In this document: piece by piece, positions 22,933 to 35,893 of the stretch
Layout: each line of letters starts with the position of its first letter
Numbering within the stretch: the first letter of the stretch is position 1
Assembly (NCBI RefSeq): GCF_025399195.1
Contig: NW_026252089.1
Location: 682,001-746,000 of the forward strand
Source: Umbelopsis ramanniana AG
Taxonomy: Eukaryota > Mucoromycota > Umbelopsidomycetes > Umbelopsidales > Umbelopsidaceae
Length of the DNA: 64,000 nt
Reading direction: 5' to 3'
The notes under the pieces: model-generated
Seen by the model: only the letters and a program-made list of their open reading frames with translations
The model's database searches: none
What the model was told of the DNA's origin: nothing
Translations under genes and position numbers: made by a program

Positions 22933-24647
22933 CTATTTATGATGTTCTTCGTTTCTTATGCGATCAAAGCATTTCTTGACCTCTTTCTCGTAGTCGCAGA
23001 CGGCGATGATCGTCCATTCCAAAATGCCGACGAGGAAGAGTGCAACACACTGACCAACCCACAGTCCTGCAAGACCATAGTCTTGGCGGAATGCAAGATA
23101 AATGCCGAGAGGTAACGCAATGATATAGTAGCTTACTAAATTCACCACAGCCCCTAGGTGTTGGTTACCCATACCACGCAGAGATCCACCGCAACTTCCA
23201 GCCACGCCATCAGCGATCTGGAAAGCCGCTACCCAAGGCATGACTTCGCTAGTCAGCGTTACTACATTTTCTTCGTCCGAGAACAAGTAACCAAATTGCT
23301 TGCGGAATATCATCATGAGGGTCATGACAACGATGCCAATACTTGCTGCCAAGGCTGCGCTAAGATTGGCAGAATTTCTGGCCCCGCGAGCATTTCCACT
23401 GCCAAGCAAGTTGCCAATGCGGTTACTGGTGGCAATAGAAATACCAAATGGAATGGTGTTCAAAACTTGATCGGTTGTCATGATGACACTTTGCGAAGCC
23501 AGAGCAACGGTGCCTAGTCGTCCTGCGGCTAGGGCTACAATCTCGAATGCCCACCATTCGGTTCCAACCATGAGAATACCAGTCGATGCCAGTTTCATAA
23601 AGTCGCCAAGGTTATGGAAGGCCAGTCTTGAAAAACCGCCCCAGCCAGCGGAGCCTTCGACTCGCCAAATATATAGGACTAGGAGAGCAAACATGAGCCA
23701 GTACGTGATGGAGGTGGCGATAGGAGCACCGATAAATCCAAGACCAAACGACTCATTCCAAACCAATAGGTAATTGAGTACCATATTGACAGGCGACGCA
23801 ATGAAAAGAACATAAGTGCCAGCATGCATGATACCTTGTGCTTGCAAAAACTTCTTGGTTGCTTCGAATAGAATATAACCAGGGGCTCCAATAAGGAGAT
23901 AGCGCAGGAACAGAGCAGACATGCGACTTAATTCAGGCTCTTGTCCTAAGTAGAGAAGCACTTGTTCGACATTCCACCATAAGAAACCAATAGGAATAAA
24001 CATTAACCCAAGCAGAATGTATGCTCTTTGAAGCAAAACACCAATGTCGTGTGGGTTATCTGATCCAGTCCATGCTTGAGAGCATAGGGTATCTGATAGA
24101 TTTTTTAGATAAATCAATATCATTTCATCCATTTTATCCGTCACCAAATATTTTCTACTCACCTAAAGCTGTACTTCCTCCGAGTGCCATGACCCAAGCG
24201 GTTACCATTGCAAACATAAAGGCAAATGCTGAAGCAGCAAGCTCTTCGGCACCCTGTACGTCGTTAAGGAAGGCGCTGTTAGAGACAAAATGATTTTAAA
24301 ATAATGATGCCCGCCCGCCAAAGGAAAAACTGAACGCAAAAAAAAGGAAGGAACTGTCTTCATACCATACGTCCAACAATCAATACACAAGCGGTTTGCA
24401 GACTGTTTTGTAGCATATAGGCAAATATAACAGGGATTGATGTTTTGCATAATACCCATATTTCAGCTGTGTACGATATGTCATTGGGTTTTGCTTTTTG
24501 TAAGAGAGGAGTGGTCTCTTCAAGGTGTTCTTCCAAGTACTGGTTATCATTCTGTGTATGAGTTTCTTGCATACTTTGTGAATGCAATGTATCTGACGTT
24601 GACAAGGAGCTATATATCAGAGCAGGACAGAAAGGATATTTCAACAT
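22933..24647 (-). CDS. MATE-family efflux transporter
   Basis: Exons 24647-24366, 24253-24163 and 24092-22933 give 510 residues with about 12 membrane helices. Recognisable MATE features are PVIFAYMLQNSLQTACVLIVG in the first helix, MALGGSTALDTLCSQAWT, QGIMHAGTYVLF, the VNMVLNYLLV stretch and GVAGSCGGSLRGMGNQ. MATE proteins export organic cations, drugs or metabolites in exchange for H+ or Na+ at the plasma or vacuolar membrane. Residues before the first helix are polar and presumably cytosolic. The first ATG in frame is 24645-24647; the frame continues upstream only with a TTG. Substrate is unknown. It is divergent from the amino-acid permease. Confidence 0.92.
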
Positions 24648-25363
24648 CTTGCGAGAATCGGTTATCAATTTTATTTGATCGCTCTTATTTTTTTTTGCTA
24701 AGAGATTGAGGAAGATTTAACATTGCTTTCCTTCTGTTTACGTAAATTTTAGAAATAATAACACACAGTATCTTACATGTTGCTAGTTACGTAAAAAGTT
24801 CATTGGCCTAGCCCACTTATATGAACAGAATTCGTTTGATATACTAGTTGATTTCAATAAAATATATAGACAGGGACATGCATGGCGGTAGAACATCTTT
24901 CAACTTGAAATCAAATATATATTTACACTGGTGATTGATGATGCCAACGACTCGCCGTCCGATTAAGCATCGTTCCACGGATCAACGGGAAGGAGGGAAG
25001 ATCAATCTGTCACATGGTGTATGATTGCTTAAATCGGCATTTCAATCGGTAATCTCCAGGTCGGAAGAGAAAATCACCATTTATCTGTGCTTCTTTCAAT
25101 TTTTTACGTTATGATTTATAGCTGATAACGCTTTGTTCAACACCATAGGCTTTTCACTTCAACTTTGCATAACTTTGAATGTTATCTGTCATTGACAGCA
25201 TCACTTTTCATTACTCTAAAAAAGATCATCCTTTATCTCGACTTTCTCGAATATAATAGACCACACATTCTTTGCTATCCCCCAGTTTTTCACCATCTGT
25301 CACATCTCTTTCATCGATCCTTGCACCAGCCAAACAAAAAACCCTTTCAAACATTCAACAAAC
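24648..25363. promoter_or_regulatory. Divergent promoter MATE / permease with four GATA sites
   Basis: 716 bp without coding frames. Four words fitting the HGATAR site of fungal GATA factors lie within 160 bp on the permease side: TTATCT at 25081, TGATAA at 25123, TTATCT at 25182 and TTATCT at 25233. AreA/Gln3-type factors act through such clusters on nitrogen permeases. Confidence 0.45.
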
Positions 25364-27240
25364 ATGAAAGATTTTGAACAAGGAAACGTTGATGCCTTCG
25401 ATGAGGACGCAAAGCAGTTGCGATCCATGGGTTATAAGCAGGTAATGTTCAATATCCTGTTGGAATTATTCGCATATTATCTTGTCTAATCTCAAAGTTC
25501 ATAGGAATTCAAACGAGAGTTCAATGCCGTTTCCATATTTTGTTTTTCATTCTCTATTATGGGCGTCTTGGCCTCTGTATCTTCAACAATCAATTTCCCC
25601 ATGCTTTCCGGAGGTCCAGGTAAGGCTCTAAAAAAAAGTTTTTTATGGTTGGTTACACCATCTCTTTGTTTTAAGGTTCTAAATCATTTTCGTTATCAAA
25701 GTTGCCATGGTATACGGCTGGATTCTAGGCTCATGTATGGTAATGTGTGTCGCGCTTTGCATGGCTGAACTTGTCAGTGCTTGGCCATCCTCTGGAGGAC
25801 TTTATTTTTTCGCTGCACGGCTATCTCAGCATCATAATAACGGCAAATGGACACCTATTGTCACTTGGATGACAGGTTGGTTCAACATCATTGGCAATAT
25901 GGCTCTCGTAGCGTCTATCGATTATACACTTTCCACCATGATAGTTGCTGAAGTGGCTATCGCAACCGACTTTACCTATTCCCCGACTTTCGCCCATACC
26001 TACGGTATCTATGCTGCAATCTTGTTTCTACACGGCTTGATGGGTAGTCTACCCACTCGATGGCTTGCACGCGTCAACAAAGTATATGTCTATTTCAACA
26101 TGGCAAGCACGCTGGTTGTGATCGTCTGCCTTTTCGTTATGGCGCCACAGAGGAACTCTGCAGAATGGGTATTTACCCACTTCGATGCTGACACAGTTGG
26201 ATGGCCAGCTGGCATGGCCTTCCTGCTAGGTCTCATTGATGTTATGTGGACTTTGACTGGGTACGATTGCGCCGCTCATCTTTCAGAAGAATGTAAAAAC
26301 GCTTCTACAGCGGCACCAAGAGCCATTGTTCAATCTGTCAGCAGCGTTGCTATTACAGGATGGGTACTGATTTTGGCCATAGCTTTTACTGTTCCAAGCA
26401 TTGATGATGCCCTCGCCTCTGCAACTGGTATGCCCATGGCTCAAATCCTCTATGTCAACTGCGGAAAGTCAGCCACTCTCGTTCTTTGGTTTTGCGTTAT
26501 GCTGGTTCAATTTTTCAGTAAGTTACGTTTCTAAATTTCCCAAAAAAAAAAATGCAAGTTTTCTTATATTTGTTCGTTACAGCTGGTTCTGCCACAGTCG
26601 TTGCTGCTTCGAGAGTCATCTTTGCCTTTGCTCGTGACAATGCTCTTCCTTTCAGCAAATATTGGAAAAAAATCAACACATATACCCATACTCCTATTAA
26701 TGCTGTTTGGGCGTTAGTCACCTGCTCTGCAGCCTTAGGTTGTCTCGGATTCATCAATTTGTCTGCACTGAATGCCGTTTTCAACGTCGCTTCCATTGGC
26801 CTCTATATCTCTTATTCTATTCCAATCTTTTGCCGAATCACCATTGGCCGAAAAACGTTTGTACCTGGCTCATTCAGCCTTGGAAGATGGGCCGTTCCCA
26901 TTGGTACCGTGGCTTGCTTATGGGTCACTTTTATCAGCGTGATTTTCTTATTGTAAGTATCACGACCATGAACAAATTATAAATGGCAGACGTTGAACTG
27001 ACTTTTTATCTTCTCACTACTAGTCCTTTTGCACTTCCGGTTACCCCTCTTACCATGAACTATGCTGTGGTGGTCATAGGAATCATCGTGCTTGGAGCTG
27101 GTCTCTGGTTTGTGATTGATGCACGAAAATGGTTCCATGGCCCAGTCATCAACGTGGATGACAGCTCAATGTCATCAGAAGCAGATAGCATCGATGAAAA
27201 GCATGAGCAACATGTCGATAAGGTTGAGGAAGCCAATTGA
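25364..27240 (+). CDS. APC-superfamily amino-acid/GABA permease
   Basis: Five exons (25364-25441, 25505-25619, 25702-26517, 26583-26952, 27024-27240) give 531 residues with about 12 membrane helices. Typical fungal Uga4/Hnm1/Bat1-type features are FNAVSIFCFSFSIMGVLASV, ALCMAELVSAWPSSGGLYFF, GWFNIIGNMALVASIDYTL and WTLTGYDCAAHLSEECKNA followed by AAPRAI. The family imports GABA, choline or amino acids at the plasma membrane by proton symport. Which substrate this one takes cannot be told from sequence. The N-terminus (MKDFEQGNVDAFDEDAKQL) and the acidic C-terminal tail are cytosolic. GATA sites upstream suggest nitrogen control. Confidence 0.92.
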
Positions 27241-28535
27241 TACCATCGCTTCGGCCTACTTCCATCCATTCTATGATGTACATGCTTCACGCATTCCTGA
27301 TTGCTCGGCAAATGACACACTCTGGCAGCATATTCGTTCCTGGATGCTCATGCTTGACCTATACAACTTTACATGTCTAAACGCTATTTAAGATTTATCA
27401 ATTGCGTTTACACAACTGATAATCTCCAGTCAAGGCATCACGTCTGTGCAACTTACTTTCTTATCAACCCTTCAGTATATATTCACTTCTTGTTCTTGTA
27501 ACATAAAAAATAAAATTAATGTATAAAGCGTAAACTACCTCTCATCTTACTGTGTTACCAATTTATGAGGAACGGAACTGCATCCGATTGTACGGGAGTT
27601 TATATTCGTTACACTCCACCTCACGATGTGTTGTGCTGTAGGATTTTAGCCAGAGAGGCTTTAATTTCTACAATTTCACTCGTTCAAGTAGAGGCTGCTA
27701 CAGAAAAAGTGTCCGACTGGAATACAGATTGGATGGCAAGAAGTGAATTGGATGGAATTACATTCCTACGTATCCAAAGCATATAACAGAGAAATGGCTT
27801 GTCAATTCCCATTGGTGCAATTGAGAAATCAAACGGAGTAAGGTTATACCTTGCTACCTCTGATATTGGGTGTGTAGTCTCGCCAATGCACTTTTGCAAT
27901 GCTCGCACTGACTTATAAACGTATATGCGCATAGGCACCTAAATAATTACTAAATTGCTAGCTTGGATGCTTTCAATATTGCCTTCACAATTTCTAAAAC
28001 GTGATCTATGTAGATTAAATGAATTCGTATTCCGAGGTAGGGGACATGGCAGTTTAGTAGCTTTAGTTGTCCACGGAATTTGACGCGTGTGTAAGTTCAA
28101 CATGTACAGCGGTAGAAGTTCCGGTAACAGCAGCAGGTGTGGTTGAATCTTTATAACTCTCATCCTGCATAGGTTCTGGCAAAATTTAAAGCTTCGTAAA
28201 GTAAGTCTCTATAATATCACCCGTTAGATCGAAATTTGTCTAATAGTGTCGTAATAGGCTGCAGTATGGAGCACACTACTATCCATTGTTTATGTTTTTT
28301 GGTTCTCGGAATTTCAACAGGCTGTTATCATATCTCGCAAGTGTTGTGGAGATAGTGACACAAATGTTCGTATCTCAACGAGATAAGGAGTTACCGTTGT
28401 CGGACTTGAATGGTGAGGGAACCTGATTACTGGAGTCATCTTCATCTACAAATACTCTTGTAACGGATCATTACAAACTTTCATCCTTCTCTCTTTTACT
28501 CTTACCTTTGTTAAAACCTGTGTTGAAAATACAAA
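27241..28535. other. 1.3-kb intergenic region
   Basis: No frame here has coding character or a recognisable motif on either strand. AATAAA-type words at about 27505-27520 mark the permease 3' end. The right part must contain the bZIP promoter. No tRNA or repeat is seen. Confidence 0.45.
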
Positions 28536-29309
28536 ATGTCTCCTATTCGACGTACCTCTCCAGAGCCCTATGACGACATCCCGTCGTCCCCAGAACCCAA
28601 ACGCAAACAAGGTGGTCGCCATCGTCTGTTCTCCAACGAACAACGCAAGGACCGTAATCGATTAGCGCAGGCAGCTTTCCGAGAGCGAAGGTCTCAGTAC
28701 ACTAAAACGTTGGAGTGTACCATCGAGAAACTTGAAACCATTATATGTGAGCTTCAAGATAGCAATAGGGCTACAAGCCAGCAATTGGATGATACTAAGG
28801 AAGAATCAGACAAGCTGCGGCAACTATTACTTACTGTGATAACCGAGAACCATAACTTGCGAAGGAAGATCAAGTCAATGAATACCACTCAGAAGGAACA
28901 AGTTGTACAATATGGTGCGCATACTTTCGCCATTTTTGTTTTTACGCCATCCATCTTCGCTGACTGAACGCTCATTTTTCTTATCTAGCTTCCCGTCAAC
29001 TCCCATGTTCACCGGTATTGTCTATGACAGAAGATAGCAGTGATTCTCTTAGTGTATCATCGGAGAACTCGAACGCAGTGGACAACTCCTTTCTACAGTT
29101 TTTGATGGGCTTACCATCATCCTCAGCAGCGTTGACATCGGCTACGCAACCATCACAAGGCGAGTTTCTTTCATTTTACTTCCACAGCTGTTCTTCCTCT
29201 TTCAAAGAACATTCGATCCTAGTTGTGATATGTTGGTTTCTTTGCAGATATGACGCCAAGTCAAAATACATCCTATCAAGATGAACAGCCCATATTCTAC
29301 CCTCTCTAG
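28536..29309 (+). CDS. bZIP transcription factor
   Basis: Exons 28536-28914, 28989-29159 and 29248-29309 give 203 residues. The basic region at 36-56 (QRKDRNRLAQAAFRERRSQY) has the invariant N..(A)A..F/R pattern of fungal bZIPs. A leucine zipper with heptads follows to about residue 110 (LETIICEL, DKLRQLLLTV). The C-terminal 80 residues are Ser-rich and end DEQPIFYPL. It binds DNA as a dimer in the nucleus; targets are unknown. The second intron appears to be GC-AG (AAG|GCGAGT); if it is not spliced, the protein ends at 29284 with an unrelated tail. The short C-terminus lacks the cysteine-rich domains of Pap1/AP-1. Confidence 0.85.
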
Positions 29310-29906
29310 GCAAGTGCTTTTCAAAAATTTTAGACACTGATGTTTAGACACTATGATCCTAGTTGTTCCATTGCCCCCCAACAGAATCAAACCTAGCACC
29401 ATCTCGTCACCACTTGACAAAAAAAACCAAAAACTAGAAAACTGAATGGGTGGGCAACTCTCCTCTTTTCTTTGACTATCTTTGTTGATCTTTACCCAAA
29501 GCCCATTTTACGATGATTGGCATGATGGTTGGTGTTAACGAATAGTTGTACATATAGTGCAACAGCATATGTTGTAGATGTGAATATAAATTGCATGATG
29601 AAATAAATTTTTTGACTTCAGTATTGAGAATCTATAACGTTTTGGCACTGATAAGGCATTAACATATGCTCAACGGTCTTTGGTGCCGCAATCTTATGTT
29701 TGCCTCCCAGGAAAATGGACACAGTTGAGGTATTTGTGAAAATGAAACAAAATTTATATACCTAAATGCAGGCGCGCGCATTTGGGCAGTGAATTCTAAA
29801 TGATAAGTAGAGATGTGGGATATGTATGCAACGCTAGACTGAGATAATATAACATAAAAAACAACCAAGTCTATATATGATGATGATACTTGATCTAAAA
29901 ATGTGT
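29310..29906. other. Convergent 3' flanks, bZIP / hydrolase
   Basis: AT-rich DNA with AATAAA at about 29602. No coding frame or structured RNA is supported. Confidence 0.45.
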
Positions 29907-31448
29907 TCATTCTAGGGCTTGGGCGGCATAAACAGCATCATCGACCGCCTGAGGTGTGAGCTGATTCTCTCTAGCTGCTTCACGCTCATCGTAGGCTTCA
30001 AACATGGCAACAATAAATTCTGTGAGAGGCTTGACAATCCATCTTGTAGGTGACCAATTTCCTTCAAACCAACCAAGATGTCCACCGTGCTGAGTGGTGG
30101 CTAGGACGACGTTGGGGTTGATTTTAATTTCATCGTATGGTATAGATTCTGCAGGTGAGATAGGGTCATCCATGGCATTGAAGCATAGTAATGGGACGCG
30201 CACTTTTTTAACTTTCACACTGGAGCTGGCGTCCCGATAGTAGTCATTAACGGTATCATAGCCGCCCATTGGACGGGTAACAAGGTCATCGAATTCTCGA
30301 ATAGTTTGGGCATTTTGGACCTTTTCTGCATCCACTGATGGATCCTTGGATAGCATTGTAGCATGGCTGAGGTACACCATGAGTATATGAACCGTCACGT
30401 TGGGCGAATAATTACAAAGAAACGTACCGATTGAATGCTCGTTTGAGATTGCCTGCCATAGTTCCAGAATAGATTGTCTTGCGGAACCAAGATCTTTCCA
30501 AGTGCATGCTCGAGCTAATAAACGTATGCCGTGAGCAAAAAAGTTTGTGCAAGAAGACCATCAATCGCTCAAAGAAAATCATGATACCTACTTTAAAAAG
30601 TCAAAGGGATTGCCAACAGACACACCAGCAATCAGTGGCGTCTTATCTCCTTCTTCGCCCAAATACTATCAAACAAAAAAAAAAAACTAAATATCTTATA
30701 TCTTTCCACACACCTGGAAAGAAAACACTTACCTTGACAAGAATATTTGAACCAAGCGAAAATCCAATACCAACAAGGGGCGTTGAGGTACCAAGCTTTT
30801 CTTGAACGGCGATCAAGGCCGTACGTAAATCATCGGTCCTTGCACCATTGAACAATCTAGGTGTTTTAAGCTCAGAGTTAGCACATCCACGAGCATTGAA
30901 GACAACTGCCCGATAGTTGAATGGTGCTTTGGTAACCTACACGTTTCGGTTAGCAAATGTTACATTGGTCAGAGGTAAAAGAAAGAGTCACTTACAACAG
31001 CCAGTAAGCTTCGAATATAGGATTCATGACTTCCACCGGTCAACCCGTGCAGCACTACAAGTGTAGGAGTGTTGTCGACAGGCATTTCGCTGAATGGTGG
31101 TGCCCAGTCGAGAGTGAATGTACCTCCGTCTTCAGTGGCGACATGTTGCCTATGACATGGTGGATGTCAGCAATGTCATAAGTAGACACTTTGGGAGTCT
31201 ATGACTATTTATTATACATACCTTTCGTATTCTACCTTGTTGTGAGTTTCAGTTGCGTTATAGTAGGCTGCCCAAAAAGTTTGCAAGTGACCATTGGGAA
31301 GGAATAGGGTTGGTCGAAAGAATGCGTTGGGGCCAACGAGCGATGGACACTTTTTGGCCAAATAGTCTACAAGCGATATTTCGGCTCCTGTATTGACTGG
31401 CTTAATACTCACAGGATGGTCGCTGTGATGCAATTGTACGCTGGACAT
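29907..31448 (-). CDS. Alpha/beta hydrolase, YheT/ABHD1-3 family
   Basis: Exons 31448-31222, 31149-30996, 30936-30733, 30665-30592, 30514-30428 and 30366-29907 give 401 residues. Landmarks are NGHLQTFWAAYY at the N-terminus, LVVLHGLTGGSHESYIRSL (oxyanion region), the nucleophile elbow GFSLG with Ser near 187, DDPISPAESIP with the acid residue, and QHGGHLGWFEG with the catalytic His. Yeast relatives Eht1, Eeb1 and Ymr210w are ethyl-ester synthases or monoacylglycerol lipases; the animal ABHD1/3 act on phospholipids. Acyl-ester or lipid hydrolysis is likely; the substrate is not known. The start is the only in-frame ATG (31446-31448); the longer frame opens with TTG. Confidence 0.9.
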
Positions 31449-31984
31449 GGATGTGCAAGTGTAATAAAGTGAATGGCGACAGCGGACACTTAAATTTGCC
31501 AAGCTCTACAGTAATTGATGCACAATTACTGCTTACAAAGAAGCACAATCAAATTTCCAAATGTTCGATGGTTTCATGCTTAGCAGTCCCACCTACAGTA
31601 TGTATTCAAGCTATTATCTTTCTTTACTAAGAGTATAGTCAACACGCACAAATGGAAGAAGAATAACGATAACGAAGGAGATATGGTACACACTCAAGGT
31701 CATAGGAAATAAGAATAGAAGCCGTCACGATTCTTTAAACAAGTGCCGAGAGCAGCGAGAAAGACGAAATGAGCAGAGATCATTATTGGTAGACCTAATG
31801 CGATCCAGGTTGAGACGGGAATCATCTTGTTACCGGCGATGGCATCTGTTCCCTTTTAACTATTTTTCATATTTTTTGTGAAATTTTTTCATTGACTTTT
31901 TGTATTTTTACTCTTTCTTTTCAGCGGTCATCCCGGATGAAAAGGAGTAGGAAACGGGTTGAAGTTGGTATCTACATTTTGGCT
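31449..31984. other. Intergenic, hydrolase promoter and BET 3' flank
   Basis: 536 bp with no supported coding frame. T-rich DNA at 31855-31920 probably belongs to the BET gene's 3' end on the minus strand. Confidence 0.45.
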
Positions 31985-34751
31985 TTAATCACTGCTGCTG
32001 CCAGAGTCATCAGAATCGGATCCAGATGACGAGCTATCACTATTGCTTGACGAGTCGTGACCTGCGCAACAACAACGAGTGAGTACGATTGCAAACGGTA
32101 ATGTAAAAAACGAAGAATGACTCATACCAAACTCTTCAGGCTTTGCGTTGAACTTTTGAAGAGTCTTCTCAAGTTCTAGTATCTTGCGATCGGCATCCTC
32201 CTCGGAATATTGCATGCGTGGCTTCTTTGCCGTTTGCTTCTTTCGTTGTGGAGATTGAACAAGGCTGTGGCCAGTAACAAATTCATGCAACCGGTGGAGC
32301 GTTCTTCGATCCAAAGAATCAATATCTAGCTCGATTTCTTCTTGTCCTTGCTATAAATTTTATAAAAAAAAGGGAAAATTGGTAAATACACAATATCCAT
32401 ATGAGTATTCAGAGCATTCAAAAAAATTGCGAAAACATACCCCATCGAGGTTAGGCATTGAACTTTGAATAATTTGAACCACCGTGTTGAGTTGATTGCC
32501 ATCCAAGTTATTAATGCTTTCACTCAAATCCTTCTTTTGCTCGAAAGTGAACTCTGGCAAAAGGTCGTCTTCTGACTTGCTCTTGACAGGCCTCTTTCGC
32601 TTCTCACCAGACGATTTTGAGGGTCGTGAATACTTTGAAGAAGACTTTTCCTTTGTTCCAACAGCGGGCTTGGTCATCTTTGAAGAACTTGATCGAGACA
32701 TCTGTCGTTCAGCCTTTCGCTTCTTTGAAGATTTCATAGACGCAAGTTGCTGGGAAACGATGGCCAAATGTCGCTCCAATTCTGCAATTTGATCATCACG
32801 CGGGTCTGCGGAAAAATAGCATGTTAAATAACAATGAATGCATGTCCTGAGCATTGCTTGTATACATACCATCACTATCATACTCCACTTCCTCATCCTC
32901 TGAGGCTATGTACAATTCTGGTTCGGCAACCGGTGGGGCTGGCTTGTCCTTCCACTTTTCATCAAAGACCTTCTCCAATTGCTTACCCATGTTGTGTACA
33001 GGTAGTGCAGGAGGATTATAGGTGTAACAATTGTTGAACATGAGGCGTATATCAGCTTCAAATTCTTCAGGGGTAGTATAATCCCCTTCGTTAAGTTTCT
33101 TCTCGATAGTAGAGAGGTCCATAGGGTGCTTGATTATTTTGGGATAGTCAGGAATATTGAGAGCAACGTAATCCACAGGCTGAAGGAATGGGAAGTTGAT
33201 ATCCTTATACTTTGACTTTTTCAGCTCGCGCAAGGTCTGCATACAAAACTTCATCTGTATATCATTTTTGCGAGGGTTTCGTTTGAAAGCGGTCATTGGC
33301 TCAGGATAATCTTTTGATGGCGGCGGATGAATTTCTCGTCTTGGTCGACCATCTTCAGATATGCGTCGGATAGTAGGCGGTGGTGTAGATGTCTTTCGAG
33401 CTGGGGCTTTCTTACGTTTACCATCTCCATCGTAGGACACAGGAGATATTCTAGGTGGTGTAGGCTACACGAGGTGAAAATAGCAACATGAGTTCACATG
33501 CCCCATGGATGCTTATAGACTTTATAAGAATGGAAACTTACCTCTTTTGAAGGCGGCATTTGTCTGAGACCCTTCTCGAAAGCAGATTCAACATTTTGGC
33601 ACAACATAGATATCATAGACTCCGGACCGTTAAACTTGTAACAATTGTTGAAAACAAGACGAACATCGTATACAAAGTCTTCCACATTTTCGTATTCGCA
33701 AGCGTTCAACTTTCGGTCGACTGTTGTCAAATCCATCGGCTGCGTAATTATTTCGTTATAATGGGGTATGTTGAGCTTTACAGTATCGACTGGATGAAGG
33801 AATGGTCCAACATCACGGTGTTTTTTCAAGTTTCTCATAATGGCCCCACTATATTTTAGCTGATCCTTTGTCATGTTGGTGTGACGGAGAGGAGCTGGGG
33901 ACGAAGAGAAGGCAGCTGGGGATGCAGTTCGAGACGCCTAGAAATAACAAATGGGCGTGTGAGTTCACATTACCAAGTGCAATTTGAAAACTCTTGTACC
34001 TACCTGTTTCTTCGTAGCTGTTGGAGATTGAGCCTGCGGTAAGGTACTAGGGGTTGCCGCTGTAGGAGTAATCTCAGCAAAAGCTTCTGGAGCAGATGGT
34101 CGCTGCGTCTCTGGCTCTTCCTTCATACTTTCGGAAGTCGATTCAACTGGTTGTTGATCATTAGGTTGGGTCTGTACTGTCTCCGCGGCCGCAACTTCAG
34201 GACCAGAAGTCTCCTCAGTGATATGTGAAACGGTCTGTGATGATGGTGACACAATGGCAGTAGCTGCATCCTGAGGTCCGATGTGGCCATTTGTGGTCGG
34301 TGGCGGCGTAGGCATACTGTTTTCTTGTTTCACGGGTTCTGCAATGGGCTTGGCAGCACCAGTTTCAGTGGAAAACAGGGAATCACCTTCTTCTCCCTTG
34401 ACACTGGTCGGTGTACTGTCTGTGGCAAAGGCCTTCTCTTGGCTACAAGCGATAGTAGTCATCAAGTGAAGTAAAGAGAAAAAAACAAACAAAGAAAACA
34501 GTTAGCAAAACTGAACATAAATAACACACAGTTTGGCCATATCATAAAACCGCTTGCAAACGAAATCTCTTTGGAAGCTGTAACATTCACGGAAAATCCA
34601 CAATTGGCCACGATTCTCGTGTGTACAGTTGTTCGAGATTGTTCACTATTGACAAAGAGGTCAAACAAACAGATTGGAGGGGGTATACATACCCATTCTG
34701 ATCGCTGAGAACTTGCTCCAAAGTTGGATTAACCTCCAAGCCGTTTGCCAT
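31985..34751 (-). CDS. BDF1: BET-family double bromodomain protein
   Basis: Seven exons (34751-34693, 34442-34004, 33937-33542, 33464-32870, 32805-32441, 32350-32128, 32061-31985) give 717 residues. The first bromodomain (about 188-295) has FLHPVDTVKLNIPHYNEII and LVFNNCYKFNG. The second (about 355-470) has FLQPVDYVALNIPDYPKII and LMFNNCYTYNPP; both keep the acetyl-lysine-binding Asn. A Lys/Ser-rich basic stretch follows, then an ET domain at about 580-645 (DDLLPEFTFEQKKDLSESIN, then EIELDIDSLDRRTLHRL). The protein ends in a Ser/Asp run. BET proteins read acetylated H4 and recruit TFIID and SWR1 in yeast, or P-TEFb in animals. Acidic and Pro-rich linker exons are specific to this gene. Confidence 0.95.
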
Positions 34752-35589
34752 TATAAAACTCGTTGATGTGAGAAGATCGGTATTGTACAGACGCGGTAGA
34801 AGCGTGAAATTTCAGTTCCTCTTATTAATAGGTAGAAAATCTACGGTGATGTAACAGCGGAAATTGGTGGTGTAAAGGATGGCAGGTAGCGCGTATAAGA
34901 GATTCAGTTAAAGTCGCGCGTGTAGATGCGAAATTGGAAGGATTAAAAAGCAAAAAACAACAAGATGAGAAAATGGGAGATGCAAAATAAAATTAGAATT
35001 GCGGTTTAGAATGTTGAGTTGGCAGAGTCACACAAGGACTCTACTAAGCAGATGAAAGTGAAATATCAGTACCCACGAAGGATGAACGGCCGAAAATTCA
35101 AATGGATGAAAGATACGGTCGAATTGACGTGTTTTTAATCCAGATTCTTTCAAAACACTGATAACGCAAGGTGGATGCGCGTACTGTCGTGCTGGAAGAT
35201 GGGTGGATGGATGAATGGATGGATAGGAATTGAAGGAGGGAAGAGGATGGGAGCTGGGAAATTGGTTTTCTTCTTGAATTCTAGTATGACGTAATCATCA
35301 CCTGATGACTAAGCCACTCAAACCTTGCAAATGGGCTCTTTTTACTTGGCACAGTTTCACTGGTCAAGCGATCAGTGTTGAGGATTTATGAGGACAATTT
35401 GACGTTTACTGCGTTTTCATCATAACTCGAAATTTTGTAGATAGTTGGATATCCTTTCAAACCACTGGCACACGCGAAAAAAATGAGTCACTTTTCCGTC
35501 GGGGTTTGGTATGTCGAAAATTTTTTCGTGAGAAGCTGATAAAAGCGGCTGTCATAGCATTACCTTTTCCCTTTACCCTTCTTTCAAAA
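34752..35589. other. Upstream region of BET gene, with GGAT repeat
   Basis: No coding frame is supported. An imperfect GGAT tandem lies at 35201-35227, and a TGAGTCA (AP-1/Gcn4-type) word at about 35484. The right end is the probable promoter of the spliced non-coding transcript that follows. Confidence 0.4.
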
Positions 35590-35635
35590 CAAAAGGTAAT
35601 TATTTTTGAAATATCTTCGTGCTTTTAAGCATGTC

Positions 35636-35742
35636 TGTTATATGATGTTTGTAATTTGCGTTCGAATGATCTGTTACGCGCACTTTCGCCGGTGCATTAT
35701 GCGGGCAGAATCGACTTGTGACCAACTTTTTCCTGATATACA
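35636..35742 (+). ncRNA. Candidate C/D-box snoRNA in host intron 1
   Basis: A C-box-like ATGATGT at 35642-35648 and a CTGA D box at 35733-35736 are flanked by short complementary ends (TTATAT / ATATA). The distance is typical of a C/D snoRNA. I could not name a target for the stretch before the D box. Confidence 0.35.
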
Positions 35743-35893
35743 ATCGCGCTTTTTTCAATGCTCCAACTGCATTTGTGTAGAGACAGAGTGCTAACGACCC
35801 TCCATTTGTGTTTTTATAGGATTGCTATACCGAGGTTCAGAGAGGCTGTCATCAAATGTAAGTAGATTTGGTAGTTTGCATCGGTCTCCTGTT

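Noticed and set aside
27565-28163. Several 60-85-codon frames in the permease-bZIP gap
   Set aside because: No conserved motif, no splice partners and no coding-like composition on either strand.
31449-31502. Longer N-terminus for the alpha/beta hydrolase
   Set aside because: The extension would start with TTG; the only ATG in frame is 31446-31448.
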